DNA from: Cytidiella melzeri
Taxonomy: Eukaryota > Basidiomycota > Agaricomycetes > Polyporales > Irpicaceae
Direction: 5' to 3'
Length of the DNA: 64,000 nt
Assembly (NCBI GenBank): GCA_022592445.1
Contig: JABYQR010000079.1
Coordinates: 1 to 64,000, forward strand
A program made the translations under genes and the position numbers. The notes beneath the pieces were generated by a model. That model had not been told where the DNA came from. It ran no database searches and saw only the letters and a list, made by a program, of their open reading frames with translations. Of the stretch, positions 47,274 to 58,400 are shown piece after piece; the first letter of the stretch is position 1; each line of letters begins with the position of its first letter.

Positions 47274-48445
47274 AAAAGACACTCACGAGATAGCCCTGAT
47301 TACGTGGGAGGCGGAATGTGAGCGCATGTCGGCACAGGGAGTACCAAAGGCAAGGTTGCCAAAGAAGCCAGTCCGTCCGTTGAAGCCCAAGATGGCTGAT
47401 CCACTGGCGGCTAGAGGAGGGGGAAGTGAAGACGAAGCTAGTGACAAGGAGGAGGAGGAGGAGGATGACAGATAGAAGTTGTACATTGTATCGGTTGTCG
47501 TTGATTGTTGTAGCGCCCATCGATTGTGACTGTTACAGCCCAAATGGGCAAGTGTCACGCTGGGCAGAGGAACGGTTTTTGTGACACGTCCTGGCCATAC
47601 AATCAATCCGCTCTACACATCTCTTATATTCACTTGGTTGTTTTTAAAAAATTCTGTGAGTCGTACAATACATCTATAATCTTTCGAGAGAAAAAAAAAC
47701 GATGGATTGACTAGAAACGATGATTCTAGGGGTCAATCTTGAAACGCTGGGCAGAGGACCGGTCCTACACTGTAGCACTGTCCAGTTGCAAGACAACAGA
47801 ACATACCAAACTCCAATGAAGTAGTGGTAACATATACAGTGATGCTACTTATAGTGCATACTAATAGTCATGCATACCATCTTACTGTCTTCATGAGTTC
47901 ATTGTACAATGTGTTAGCTATAAATGCAAGACAATCGGAGACTCAGTTGAGCAAGGACTTGAACTTGAATCACCCAAACACTGACTATATCATTAAATAC
48001 CATTACATACCAATAAATACCAATACTAACCAATACCAATACTATTAAATACATTATTATTCAATACACATCATGTGATATTGGTATTCAATGGTAATCA
48101 TCAAATACAGGCCAGTTGGAATATTTAATGGTATTTGCTAAGCACTATACGAGAGTCACCAGACGTTCTGGTGGGATTGTGCCTCCTTTTTCTCCATCAA
48201 AATTTCTTAATTAGGATATCCCCCCAGAACGTCTGGGAACGAGACTACCAAAGCTCCCTTTTGAACGACGACGCCAGGCAGGCTGGAGCGAAGCCTGGTC
48301 GGAGCCTCAATTGCGGCCTCATTACCATTACCACTCCACTGAAATACGCTACCCAGCTGTCTTTGACCTACACTCTTTCACTCCGTGAGTACGTGCGTTC
48401 TAAGGCATCAGATCTTTGCTAAGTTGAGCTGCTACTGTACTAGTG

Positions 48446-49165
48446 ATGGTGGGATATCTCGCTTTTCCACCCAACGCACCGACCAACCCTCTGTCAAGGG
48501 CAATCCTGGGCAACCCACATGAGCCACCTCCGTCTCCTTCCAACAGCTCACACTCATACGCGTCAAAACAGTCTCCAGACGCGTCAGACGCTTCGAAAAG
48601 GGCTGCAAAAGCCAATCTAGACCGTGAACGCTTCGACGAGATGCGACGAACGCGACTTGAAAGAGAACGTGAGCAGATATATCACTCAGAGCTCGACTGG
48701 GTACGTTCCGGCGGCATACTGCGCGACGCGAACGGTCGCAGAGACAAGTTACGAACAGAGCAGTTCAGGAAGGAGATTCGGCTGCAAGCCGAAGAACGGG
48801 CGATTATGGAGCGGTGGGACGTGTACGAGAGCCGTGTACGCGCTCTCCAGGGTACACAGCACGCTTTGGCCATCGGGTGGGATACAATACCTTGGCCTAT
48901 GAACCCACCTCCTTCTTCACCAGCGGATATACACACTGCTGCAATTGCCAACTTCATCTTCGCGACGTTCAAGGTGAGAGGAGCCAAAGTCGCTCGGAAG
49001 GAGCGTCTTCGGACTTCTATCCTTCGGTGGCATCCAGACAAGTTCACTGCGCTTGTTGCACGCATTCCTGAGCCCGACCAGAGCATGATCCTCGATGGAG
49101 TGAATGCTGTGTTTCGAGCCTTGAGGCAGCTACAGAGTGAGGACAGGCAGTCTTTCATAGTATAG
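48446..49165 (+). CDS. NFKBIL1-like protein with J-domain HPD motif
   Basis: A single exon of 239 codons from ATG 48,446. Residues 27-50 are Ser/Pro-rich. Residues 51-130 are a long charged helix (DRERFDEMRRTRLEREREQ), and the C-terminal 70 residues contain ERLRTSILRWHPDKF with HPD at 196-198, followed by an ILDGVNAVFRALRQL helix. This arrangement (KERLR..L.RWHPDKF, then GVNAVFR) matches the NF-kappa-B inhibitor-like 1 family, whose C-terminal region resembles a J domain; the human member is nuclear and linked to mRNA processing. Its function in fungi is not established. The start lies only 190 bp from the right end of the transposon nest, and a GTGAGTAC..ACTAG segment just before the ATG could be a 5' UTR intron. 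Confidence 0.75.
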   Translation: MVGYLAFPPNAPTNPLSRAILGNPHEPPPSPSNSSHSYASKQSPDASDASKRAAKANLDRERFDEMRRTRLEREREQIYHSELDWVRSGGILRDANGRRDKLRTEQFRKEIRLQAEERAIMERWDVYESRVRALQGTQHALAIGWDTIPWPMNPPPSSPADIHTAAIANFIFATFKVRGAKVARKERLRTSILRWHPDKFTALVARIPEPDQSMILDGVNAVFRALRQLQSEDRQSFIV

Positions 49166-49426
49166 TGATCGTAGAAGTTGTTATGGCTTGACATGTTTTG
49201 CTTGAGTTGGCTCGTTGTGTTTGCTCCATCATCATTATTGAATACCTTACACATACCCATGTATCATACTCAATGATCTCAAGTATCTCTTTGTGAAAGT
49301 ATAGGACCATATCATGCCACGAATGATTCAGAGCGCTCAAATTACGAGCCTAAAGGTTCACCACCCAGGACAACCTACTTTTAACAAGTAGGTAGATGCT
49401 CTCAGGGAAGGAGGGAGGAAGATACA

Positions 49427-51257
49427 TCATGGTGTTTCTTCAGCGGGAAGGTCTACTGCAGCAGTCTCCTCCTTTGCAACAGCCTCGTCATCCGGCTCTA
49501 CTACAGCTGCGACCTGCTCTGACTCTCCTGGAGTCTCTGCCTCTGCTACTTGAGGTTCCTCTGCTACTTGAGGTTCCTCTGGTACAGGAACTTCAGCTTC
49601 TTGTACTGCAATTTTCGTCCCAGCAGCAGGCTCTTCCACATCTTCCTTATCCGGCTTCTCCTCCGCTATGAGCTGCGCTGGCTCCTCCGTCCAGGTCGCT
49701 GGGGCATTTTGGGGTTGTTCATGCTCTTCCGTGGCATCCGGCTCGGCCACTGAATCCTCCTCGTGGCTCTCTACAGCGGCTTCGGCTAGCTCACCAGTGA
49801 GCTCTGAGGGAGGAGCCGCAGTGGACTCTTCGGTAATGTCTTCCTCCATCTCGACGTCCACAGGTATTGCTGGTTCAGCGGGGGAAGGCGCCGCGATGTC
49901 AAGGAGAAGATCTGCCTCCTGCACCGGAGCCGAGCTCTCCTCTTGTGTCGTGTACACTTCTGGCTCTGCCACGATACTGCCTTGCTGTGGGGAAGAGTGA
50001 ACATCATTCGTCTCTGGCGCCCTCAGGGGCTCGTCGTCGACGCTATGAGGAACGGCAGAGAGCATCCTCTCTGCAGTAATCGCCCTGTCCAACTCTTCTG
50101 TTGAAAAGGTATCGGTCCTTGAAAGCTCTTCAGCCATGTTCGCTGCCTCGCTGAAGACCATGGTGTCGGTCCTGCTGCGCCCCACCTTTCTCGGGCTGGC
50201 GCTTCTCTGGACATCGTGCGTAGGAGAACTGGCACCAGCCATGCTAAGGTTAATCATGGATGAGGAGTCGGGCACCAATGACCACTGCATGGACTTCTGT
50301 TGCTGCAACTCCGCTCCACGGAGGTCGTGACGAGATGGCTCTTCACGCTCATGATCATCGTCCAATGAAGCCAAGCGCGGCGGGATGACCAGGAACTCAG
50401 AAGGAACCAAGTTGAACTTGGACGTAAGTGCGAGGAAACGTGCATATAGTGATGATTCTGCCTCCGCCTGCTCGAAGGCTTCCCGGTGATGGTAGTAAGC
50501 ATGGGCAAAGATACGACCCAGCCTCCTTGCGAGCGAAGAGAAGTGTCGTGTAGAAGTGGGAGGTATGGACAGCCTATGGGGTTTGAGTAAGACAACACCG
50601 CGTCAGGAGAGGTGTCACACGAACCTTGATGGGAAAGCACGCGGCGAGTTGAGCAGTGCGGTGGCACTATCCAGAGTGTGCAGTATGTAGTCAATCGCGC
50701 AGCATTGCTAAATATGTGGATTTACATGAGCAATCAGTTGAAGTAACGGGGAGCGTGGGACGAACCTCCATTGCGCCCTCATTGCCGTGTGCAACGCACA
50801 GATAAAGCCACTCTCCTGCTTTCATCTCGGGACATGTCGACCGCGTGCAGTCGTGCTGCAAGGTCGTAATGAGGGGATGTGTTAGGTCCTGCGCCAGGCG
50901 TCTTCAAACGTTTCAAATAATCATGCTTAATGTCCACATTGCGAACCGGCCTGAACGGATACGAACTCACCTCAGCTGTTCGTACACCCAGCACGACTCA
51001 TCCACTACAACCTCCGTTTTTCCCTCCCTCTCGCCGTCCTTTTCCTCCATGCCGTCGCTTCTTTCTCGTTCAACGCCATGTGGACGTCCTGGCTGTGATA
51101 CAATAGCTTCGACGTCGTGAACGTCAGTGCGTATGAGGAGTGAGATATATTCCTGCAGCTGAAACGCGCTATCGAGAGATGCTAGGGGTGGGAGACTCTT
51201 GACCGGGTAAAACGACGATATACGAGAGCCTTTCAGGGGACGTTGGATGATAGCCAT
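49427..51257 (-). CDS. MOB4: MOB4/phocein-type MOB protein with long acidic tail
   Basis: MOB4 (phocein; MOB3 in filamentous fungi) is a core STRIPAK subunit that links the striatin-PP2A scaffold to GCK kinases. The ATG at 51,255-51,257 begins MAIIQRPLKGSR. The MOB fold is recognisable through LDSAFQLQEYISLLIRTD, ESCWVYEQLRRLAQDLTHPL, the first zinc ligand pair C-x4-C in DCTRSTCPEMKAGEWLYLC, CCAIDYILHTLDSATALLNS, and the second pair H-x4-H in FAHAYYHHREAF, ending SKFNLVPSEFLVIP. About 30 charged residues (roughly 55-85) are inserted before ESCW. After the MOB domain comes a ~300-residue tail, first Ser-rich, then strongly Glu/Ala/Pro-rich, in one uninterrupted exon. Exons are separated by ~50-nt introns. 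It shares a 231-bp promoter with SPT5. Confidence 0.85.
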
Positions 51258-51488
51258 GGCGGCGAGAGTATGTATCGAGTCACTGCAAAGACACAGGAAG
51301 GACTACACCTTTATAAAGCATAGTACATCTATGCCTCAGTGACACCTGTGACAGTGTGACATGCTTATATTAGGCAGTACTGTGACAGACGCGCATTCGC
51401 CACATATTGTGATCACGTCCGGGACTGTTATGAACCTCGACTACAATTGCTTGCCTTGCCTTTCTCTTCTCTACAGCCACCACATGCC
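51258..51488. promoter_or_regulatory. Bidirectional promoter between MOB4 and SPT5
   Basis: 231 bp between the two start codons. It contains a TTTATAAAG motif near 51,310 and three TGTGACA-type repeats between 51,350 and 51,388. Factor identity cannot be inferred. Confidence 0.4.
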
Positions 51489-54400
51489 ATGTCAGACGTT
51501 GAAGAGTACGCCGCTGTGAATGTGCCAGGCATAGAAGACGACGAGGAGGAGGAGCGAGAGGAAGAGCAAAATTTGGGGTACAAGCACAAGCGACAGGACG
51601 AAGAAGAGGAGGACGAAGAAGATGAAGATGAGGACGAAGAAGATGAAGATGAAGATGAGGGCGTGGAGAGAGGAAAAAAGAGGGCTAAAGTACGCGTGTA
51701 TCATCGCTTATACTCGCACTACTCACATACTCTACAGCACCGTCACAAACGACCAGCAGTGAACCGCTTCCTAGACGTTGAAGCTGAGGTTGATGAAGAT
51801 GAAGAAGAGGACGAGGACGAGGACGAATATGGACGAGGTGCGTGTTGTGAAATGCTGCCTGGACTGAGTGATTGACCCGAGGCACACCCAGACGAATTCA
51901 TTGCCGACGTTGGAGGGGAAGGTGAAGACGGCGAGATGGCACCTAGGGCTGCAGTCAATGCACGTCTGAATTTGGAGCGCGAACTGAACGACCAGGATCT
52001 CGTCAAAATCGCTGCAGATGTCAGCGAACGGTACCGTCGTACAGCAGTACGATACACTGGAGACATGAATGAAATTCCTCAGCGCCTGCTCATGCCATCC
52101 GTTCATGACGCGAACTTGTGGCAAGTCCGAGTCAAAGTGAGCACGACGTCGATACATCATGACTATTTTATCTCACTGTGAAGCATCGCGTAGCCCGGTA
52201 AAGAGAGGGACCTCGTATTCAGCTTGATGAGGAAGGCAATCGACCTTGAGTTCTCCAACAGACCACTGCATATTCTTTCCGCATTCCAGCGCGATTCGCT
52301 ACCAGGCATGATCTACGTCGAGGCACGGAGCGCAAAGCAGGTCAGCGAGGCGTGTAATGGACTGGTTGGCATCTATCCCAGTCGCGGGGTTGTACTGGTG
52401 CCCATCGAAGAGATGGCGAGCTTGCTACAGATCAAGAAGCAGGATCTCACTGTTACTCCGGGGTCGTGGGTGCGAGTGAGGCGTGGGAAGTATCAGGGTG
52501 ACTTAGCGCAAGTTGTGGACATAACAGAGAACGGAGAGGAGGTTGGGCTGAAATTCGTCCCTCGTATCGACTTGAATCCGAAGGATGACGCATCCATTGA
52601 CGGCAAAAAGCGAAAGAAAATCACCGCTGGCTCCTCTTCGTTTTCGATGCGACCACCACAGCGCTTTTTCAACTACGAGGAAGTTGTGAAGGTGTATGGG
52701 CGGAAGTCAGTTTCTAAGCGCAACCAAATCTACGTCTTCCAGAACGAGAGCTACAAAGATGGCTTTATCGAGAAAGACTTCAAGCTTTCGGCTTTGCAAT
52801 TGGACGACGTCAACCCCACGCTGGACGAGATCACGCGCTTCACGCGTGGGCAGGACGGGACAGACGAGAGTACCATCGACCTTTCGATTATCGCTGAAGC
52901 GTCGAGGAAAGCGGCTATTGCTGTGTTACAGCCCGGTGATCACGTCGAGGTCTTTGAAGGTGAACAGTCCGGCGTACACGGAACCGTACACTCTATCGAG
53001 CAAGACGTGGTCACTATTCAGCCAGTTGGGGTCGAGTTTGATGGGCAGCGCGTCCAAATTCCGGCTCGTAGCGTGCGGAAGAGGTTCAAGCCCGGAGACC
53101 ATGTCAAAGTCATGAACGGTCAGAACGCTGATGAAACAGGTCTTGTCGTTTCCGTAATCGACAATGTGGTCACGTTCTTGTCCGACATGTCCATGCAAGA
53201 GGTAATGGATCGCTAGTTACCTTGAGCTAGAGCACCTAACTAATCTATCCACATAGGTTTCGGTTTTCTCGAAAGACTTGCGAGAAGCTGCCGAAGTGGG
53301 AAATAGCACGAACGTAATCGGGAATTACGAGCTTCACGATCTTGTACAACTCGAGTCAGCTAAAACTTTCTGCCCTTATCCCGTCACTGCTAAAATTCCT
53401 ACTCAGTGTCCAGACAGTGGGTGTCATATACAAGACTGAAAGAGACTCGTTCCGCGTCCTCGACCAAAACGGCCAAGTCCGTCTAGTCCAGCCGCATCAG
53501 ATTTCGATGCGTCGAGACTCCCACAGAGCTATAGCCACTGACTCAGAAGGTCATGAACTGCGCGTTAGCGATAACGTGAAGGAAGTTGATGGAGAGGTGA
53601 GCATCGGTGGCACCGCTAGCCTGAGAAGAAACACTGACCACATAACAGGGCCGCAAAGGACGAGTGTTGCACACTCACCAGTCATTCTTTGCTTTCCTTT
53701 TCAACCGCGACTACGCTGAGAATGGTGGAGTCTTCGTGACTCGAGCGCGGTCTCTCATATCTTTAGCCCCCAAGAGCAACGCCATGAAGCTCGGAGCAAC
53801 AGATCTTTCCAAGATGAACCCTGCCCTCAGTGGAGGAGCTCAAGGTGGTATGGTGGGGTCCGGCAACATTGGACGTGGCCCTCGAGATCGTCTTATTGGC
53901 GTGTCGGTCATGGTCGTGAAAGGACCGCGAAAGGGCTATGTGGGAACCGTCAAGGATACGAACGGCAATGTAGCCCGGGTGGAACTGATATCTGGCAACA
54001 AAGTCGTACAGATTGAGAAAGACAAGTTGAGACGACGAAAGTAAGATGAACCCCACGTCAATGTTGCATTACTCAACTCCTTTTGTGTAGCCCCGACGGC
54101 AGTCTCGAACCTCTTGAGTTAATGGGCATCAAAGGGAGTATGGGGCCACCATCGTCAAATCTCTCAGGATCGTGGAGACCACGAACATCGAATCCTTATC
54201 TCATTAGTGGCAGTCGTACTCCTGCGCCTATGGACGGCCGAACTCCTGCGTGGAATATGGAGTCCTCTAGGACTCCTTGGGGAGCATCGGCCAAAACTCC
54301 TGATCCTAGCCTCGTGGGGCGCACACCGAATCATTATGACCTGGGTGGTAAAACCCCGGCCTGGAACACGGCCCGTACACCAAATCCCTATATAGATAGT

Positions 54401-55288
54401 GGTAAGACGCCCCAGTGGAACACGTCCGCGCCTACGCCGAATCCCTACGCTACGTCGTACAACTCGTATGGAGGGACCACTCCGAAAACCACTACCGAAT
54501 ACAGCGATCAAACTGGTGGTCGGTCGACTTGGGGAGGAGCTACCCCCGGCCCTACGTCGATGTGGGGTGAGAGCGGTAACTCATGGGTATGCTGCGCGAT
54601 GTCTATATGAACGCCGGCTCACGTACTATTTTCAGGACGCGGTCTCGACGCCAGCGTGGGCCGCCCCAACACCTGCGGCTGGTGCACCCACACCTGGACC
54701 GTCATGGACAGCTCCGACACCATACGAGGATTTGAGAACACCTAGTGCCGTTTTTGGTAGTAGCTCCCAGATTAACCCGTTGATCGGCCCATCCCAAGGT
54801 GAAAATCGTCTATATCTCTGTAGACCTGCGCCTGATACTCTCCTCCAATAGATTTGAGCGATAAGTGGCTGCTAGACGCTACATTCTCCTCGAAGCAGGC
54901 CGGAATGGTCTGCGAGATTTTTGGTTCTTTCCCCCGCGGTTCAGAGAAGGGCTGGCTATCTGGCGATCATGAAGGAGCCAAAGTCTTGATTCTCAGCGTG
55001 TTTGACTCGGGCAATGACCGTTTCTCATCTAGGGCAAGGATCAAATTCTACGAGACTCAAGGTCCGAACCCTGTTCCCGAAATCCCTGTTCAGCTTCTTC
55101 GACCTGTCCACCCTGATAAATCGGGACAAGCGATCATCATGCTTGCAGGGACGTACAAGGGACAGGCAGCCACAGTCAGAGCTTATGAGACTGACGGTAG
55201 CATTCGTATCTCCTTGACTGGCACAATGTTGCTCGACGAAGTAAAAGCGGAGCAAGCAGTCAGAGTGGAACATGTTGATGATTCTTAG
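51489..55288 (+). CDS. SPT5: Transcription elongation factor SPT5
   Basis: SPT5 with SPT4 forms DSIF, which clamps elongating RNA polymerase II and recruits RNA-processing factors. ATG 51,489 (MSDVEEYAAV) is preferred over an upstream in-frame ATG because it begins the acidic N-terminus. Order: two Glu/Asp-rich blocks, the NGN domain (WQVRVKPGKERDLVFSLM to VLVPIEEMASLL), KOW1 (TPGSWVRVRRGKYQGDLAQV), two adjacent KOWs (LQPGDHVEVFEGEQSGVHGT and FKPGDHVKVMNGQNADETG), KOW4 (VQTVGVIYKTERDSFRVLDQ), KOW5 (VMVVKGPRKGYVGTVKDTNG), a C-terminal repeat region of TPAWN, RTPNPY and similar motifs (54,180-54,750), and a last KOW (LAGTYKGQAATVRAYETDG). At least eight introns are needed; that near 51,837-51,882 has no in-frame canonical GT-AG solution that I can find. 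Confidence 0.95.
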
Positions 55289-55453
55289 ACTCTTGTGGCG
55301 ATCTCTTCTTGTACAGTATGTGTATGCGATAATGATCTACCTTTGCATTTTATTTTGCTTTACTAACGAACGAACTTAACAAAACGCCGTAGCTACAATC
55401 TCAGTACTAGCAGCGAGTGCATGGTGAGCTCGGTTTGAAGTGTTTAGGTCGAC

Positions 55454-58400
55454 TCAAAGAAATTCTTGCACCACGCTTTGAGGCTCCCTATAGTCCGCAA
55501 TTGGCTGGAATGGCACGTCATGCAGCCTCGTAATGTCAATACGAGGGTTGATTAGGGATATTCGTAAATCCACAATGATAACGACTTACCCAAACGCGGC
55601 TGGGCCGCCACACGCAAGCCCTTCGGGTGTCTGCGTCCACTTGGGATGTCCTGCCAGTGCAATGACGGTGACGCGTAACCCGTACCTAGAAGTTGCACGC
55701 AACAACCTATTTTTATACAAGATTGAAAGTCTGTACGGCTATCGACATACCGGTACTCTTGCGTGCCTATCGAAGAGCCTGATTGAGAATCAAGCACGGT
55801 AATCAAGTCCGGGACTGTGACTATAACCTGAAAGAAAAAACATTGAGCGGGGAAAGACGTGGAACCTGGATAGTACGTACGTGATCTTGTACACCAGGAG
55901 ACTTCCGCACAACATACAAATTCTCGTTCTGGAAAGGAATGACAACTTGATCTTCAGGCCCCCATGATGTGCCGAGCGATGTGCCAGAAATATCCTCTTC
56001 CTCATCTGGTTGCAAAGGGACGATGGTAACGGAACCCCAGGTGAAACCTTGCCGTACTTCCTGTGGATTGAAACCGTTGGGATTAATCGGTCAATAATTG
56101 TCCCAGGCATAACCCACTCTTTGTACACCAACAATCTTCCCAACAAAAAGGCAGGCACCGTTTTGTAACTCCAAGATAGCAGCAGGAATGTTTTTCATGT
56201 CATTTTTCCTCCTACAGATGGCGATTGCTCGGCCTATTCTCCAAGCTTGCGAGACGCTATGAGGTAGTCCTGCAGAAGTTTGGAATCGACTTTGGTTGGG
56301 CGTGACTCCGGATGACACATACCGTATGTTTGGCAGGTGATACGGCTTAGGGGAGCCATGGAAACCCCGCTCCTTGAGCCCATTTCTGTTGTAACTGTAC
56401 GCAGGATATTTTCTACCGAATAACGGTCGCTTGCGCTAGGAAGTATCTGCGAACATTGAGTTTATCGTCTCTCTATGCATGGTCCTAAATCCTGGGTTAC
56501 TCACAACTGTATTTCCTATGCCGTCCGATATGGCACATGGCCATAGCCCACCTTCAATGTTGAACGCTCCTGGGAGACTTTGATACATCTGTAGTTGAAC
56601 CAGTCAGTCAAGATAAGGTAAATTCAGCTCAGCACTTGCGTTAGGATATGCGCGACCCATGAGGTCAGCATCTAACACCGGTCTATCCATCTCAGCCGCT
56701 AATATTGTGGGCTGAAGGCCGTTTCCGCCTCCAATCTCGTCAGAAATGACACCAGCAAAATCTTTGAGGCCCATGTATTTCATCAGCGCGCGAAGAGATG
56801 CTGGAATTTCGCTGCCGCCTTGGAGGCGTTCTGTCTATCAAAAGCACAACCTGAGGCTCAGAAAGCCTAACTACGAGCTAGTGATAACCTTACCGATACA
56901 CTAGGCGACCCCTATACTACACGTGTTAGTATATGTACTATATAACCAACAAAAATGAGAATGATCACCATAAACATGCATCGCATGAATGTCGCCGTCT
57001 CTGGAACGTCTTCCGGGTCCACCACCTGGAAAAAATGTAAATAGCTGAACCTGTCGCAGTAAAGAGTAGTTCTCGAGGCTACACACCTTGATTTGTTTGC
57101 CTTCGCGCAGCAGGTGACGTGCAACGAGGAACGGCGGATACGGCGACCCACCTCCTCCTGTGCCTAACACACCACAGCCCTCAGCGATCCAATCTGTCAA
57201 TATCTTTGTCAGCGCTTTACAGAGCTAGGTAGGGACAACAGACCGAGATCAAGCTCGGACAATATCCACAAGCGGTTGTCGTCTATAGCGGGTTTGTAGG
57301 CTTCTATGTCAATCACTCGGGAGGTCGAATCTTGCATCTGTTCAAGAGCGAGCTTTGGTGCTTCATCCAACCATGCGTCCTCTGCAGGGTTATCATCGTC
57401 CAGTAAAATAAGCTCCTCAATGGCTGCCTCCGTCGAAAGGTCACCCGCAGCTTTGACGACAATACGAGTAGCCTGATTGGTGACATACTGCAACAAGCGT
57501 GAACACCAGCACATGCAGACAAAAGATGTTTGGTACTTGAACGGGATAGTTCGCTACCTCCACGATCTTCACGGTCTCTGTTACGGAATTGAGAACGGTC
57601 ACAACATACCTGCCACAAATGTAAATTGACATTGACTGACCTTCCCGAGCTCCAGACCGTATAGACTTTTGAATAGCTTGGTCCTTTATAATGTTGATCA
57701 CATCGTCGATGTGCCGCCCTTGCAGGATCTGTATCGTATCCACTTCTCCGGCAACTGTCGGACAATACGCCATGAGTTCAGATCAAAATCGAAGTCAATA
57801 GAACACAAAAGAGTCCACCTTTGGCCATAGCGGCACCCACAGCGTTTGCAACGCTGAAAAACGGCGGGCGAACAATCTCGCTTACGCCCGAAAGAGCCTC
57901 TGGCGCAACAATGCTGCCGCCTCCTACCAGCAGAATGGTCACATTCTCAGGTGAAGTCTTCATTCTGCAAGTACCGTCACCGGAATTGAAAGAATTGATT
58001 TCCTAGCACTCACTTGTCTATGATTCCTTCAAGTAACTTCTTAATCGCTGCCTGAGCCTTTTGCACCAGCATAGCTTCGACGTCTGCTACTTGCTCAGCA
58101 TCTCCAAGCCGAGCTGCACCCCCGGCGACAACTATATCTGTTGCTGTCAGCACATTACCACCGAACACTTTAGCCTCCTTCGTGAGGTTATGACCGACCG
58201 AATCCGGTCCAATTGAGACACGGAGCTCCTCGTCATGTGCTGATACTCTGACACGAGAACCACCGCCCAAACCGATAGACTGTACGTCCGCCATGGAAAA
58301 GTTGGTGCGTACGCCTCCGATCTCGATAAAAGCCGCAGCCTGTCGTGGAAATCCAGATGGCAGGAGCACTCCTACGTCTGTCGTGGTCCCACCAATGTCC

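Larger units (their letters stand above)
43193..47475 (+). pseudogene. pogo-like transposase, disrupted
   Basis: ATG 43,193 precedes an HTH region (SSRQIATEFGVCGYRTILEQ), a CENP-B-type second HTH, and the DDE_1 core: ELLFGMDESGF (Asp), THVLFLDGHSSH (Asp), CTHALQGLDVVCFAKMK (Asp). A 56-nt GTATGT..AATAG intron lies at 43,978-44,033. Coding continues through AFTPETVRAAFSATGI, is split by an LTR2 insertion at 44,434-45,673, resumes with PFNPQVIRHEQLMPSEATST, runs through the long charged tail typical of Agaricomycete pogo proteins, is split again by LTR1 at 46,553-47,273, and resumes exactly in frame to end at TAG 47,473-47,475. Apart from these insertions the only lesion found is a TGA at 44,380-44,382. 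Confidence 0.85.
42679..47772 (+). mobile_element. pogo-family DNA transposon with two solo LTRs inside
   Basis: Both ends carry a ~25-bp inverted repeat starting CAGTGTAGGACCGGTCCTC, with the internal palindrome GGACCGGTCC. The element is flanked by TA (42,677-42,678 and 47,773-47,774). Removing it rejoins the hAT sequence GTAGTA-GCACTGTCC, colinear with hAT copy A. Without the two solo LTRs and their duplications the element is about 3.1 kb and encodes one transposase. Confidence 0.95.
36568..48147 (+). mobile_element. hAT transposon, copy B, non-autonomous, carrying nested elements
   Basis: It starts TAGTGCTCTGCAAAAATACC and ends GGTATTTGCTAAGCACTA, which are imperfect inverted repeats. 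Perfect 8-bp duplications TACGAGAG lie at 36,560-36,567 and 48,148-48,155, as expected for hAT. It keeps three of the ~175-bp subterminal repeats. It then jumps directly to the last transposase exons near 37,230-37,320, so most of the transposase was deleted. The remainder is split by a copia element (37,372-42,362) and a pogo element (42,679-47,772). Confidence 0.9.
35904..48247. mobile_element. Mutator-like (MULE) MITE, split by hAT copy B
   Basis: The left end TAGTCTCGGTCCCAGACGT and the right end (reversed) TAGTCTCGTTCCCAGACGT are inverted repeats. Similarity continues inwards for ~147 bp, including CGGGTGTAGATCAAT on the left near 36,045 and its complement on the right at about 36,541-36,556. 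The right arm is interrupted by the hAT at 36,568-48,147 and finishes at 48,156-48,247. Flanking 9-bp repeats CCAAATCTC (35,895-35,903) and CCAAAGCTC (48,248-48,256) differ at one base; 9-bp duplications with long terminal repeats are characteristic of Mutator elements. Without the nested insertions it is ~756 bp and non-coding. Confidence 0.75.

Noticed and set aside
56220..56340. A premature stop in the DUF917 region of the hydantoinase gene
   Set aside because: A GTATGT..CTGCAG intron places coding in another frame with clear family similarity (VSQAWRIGRAIAI), so the stop is not in the mature frame.
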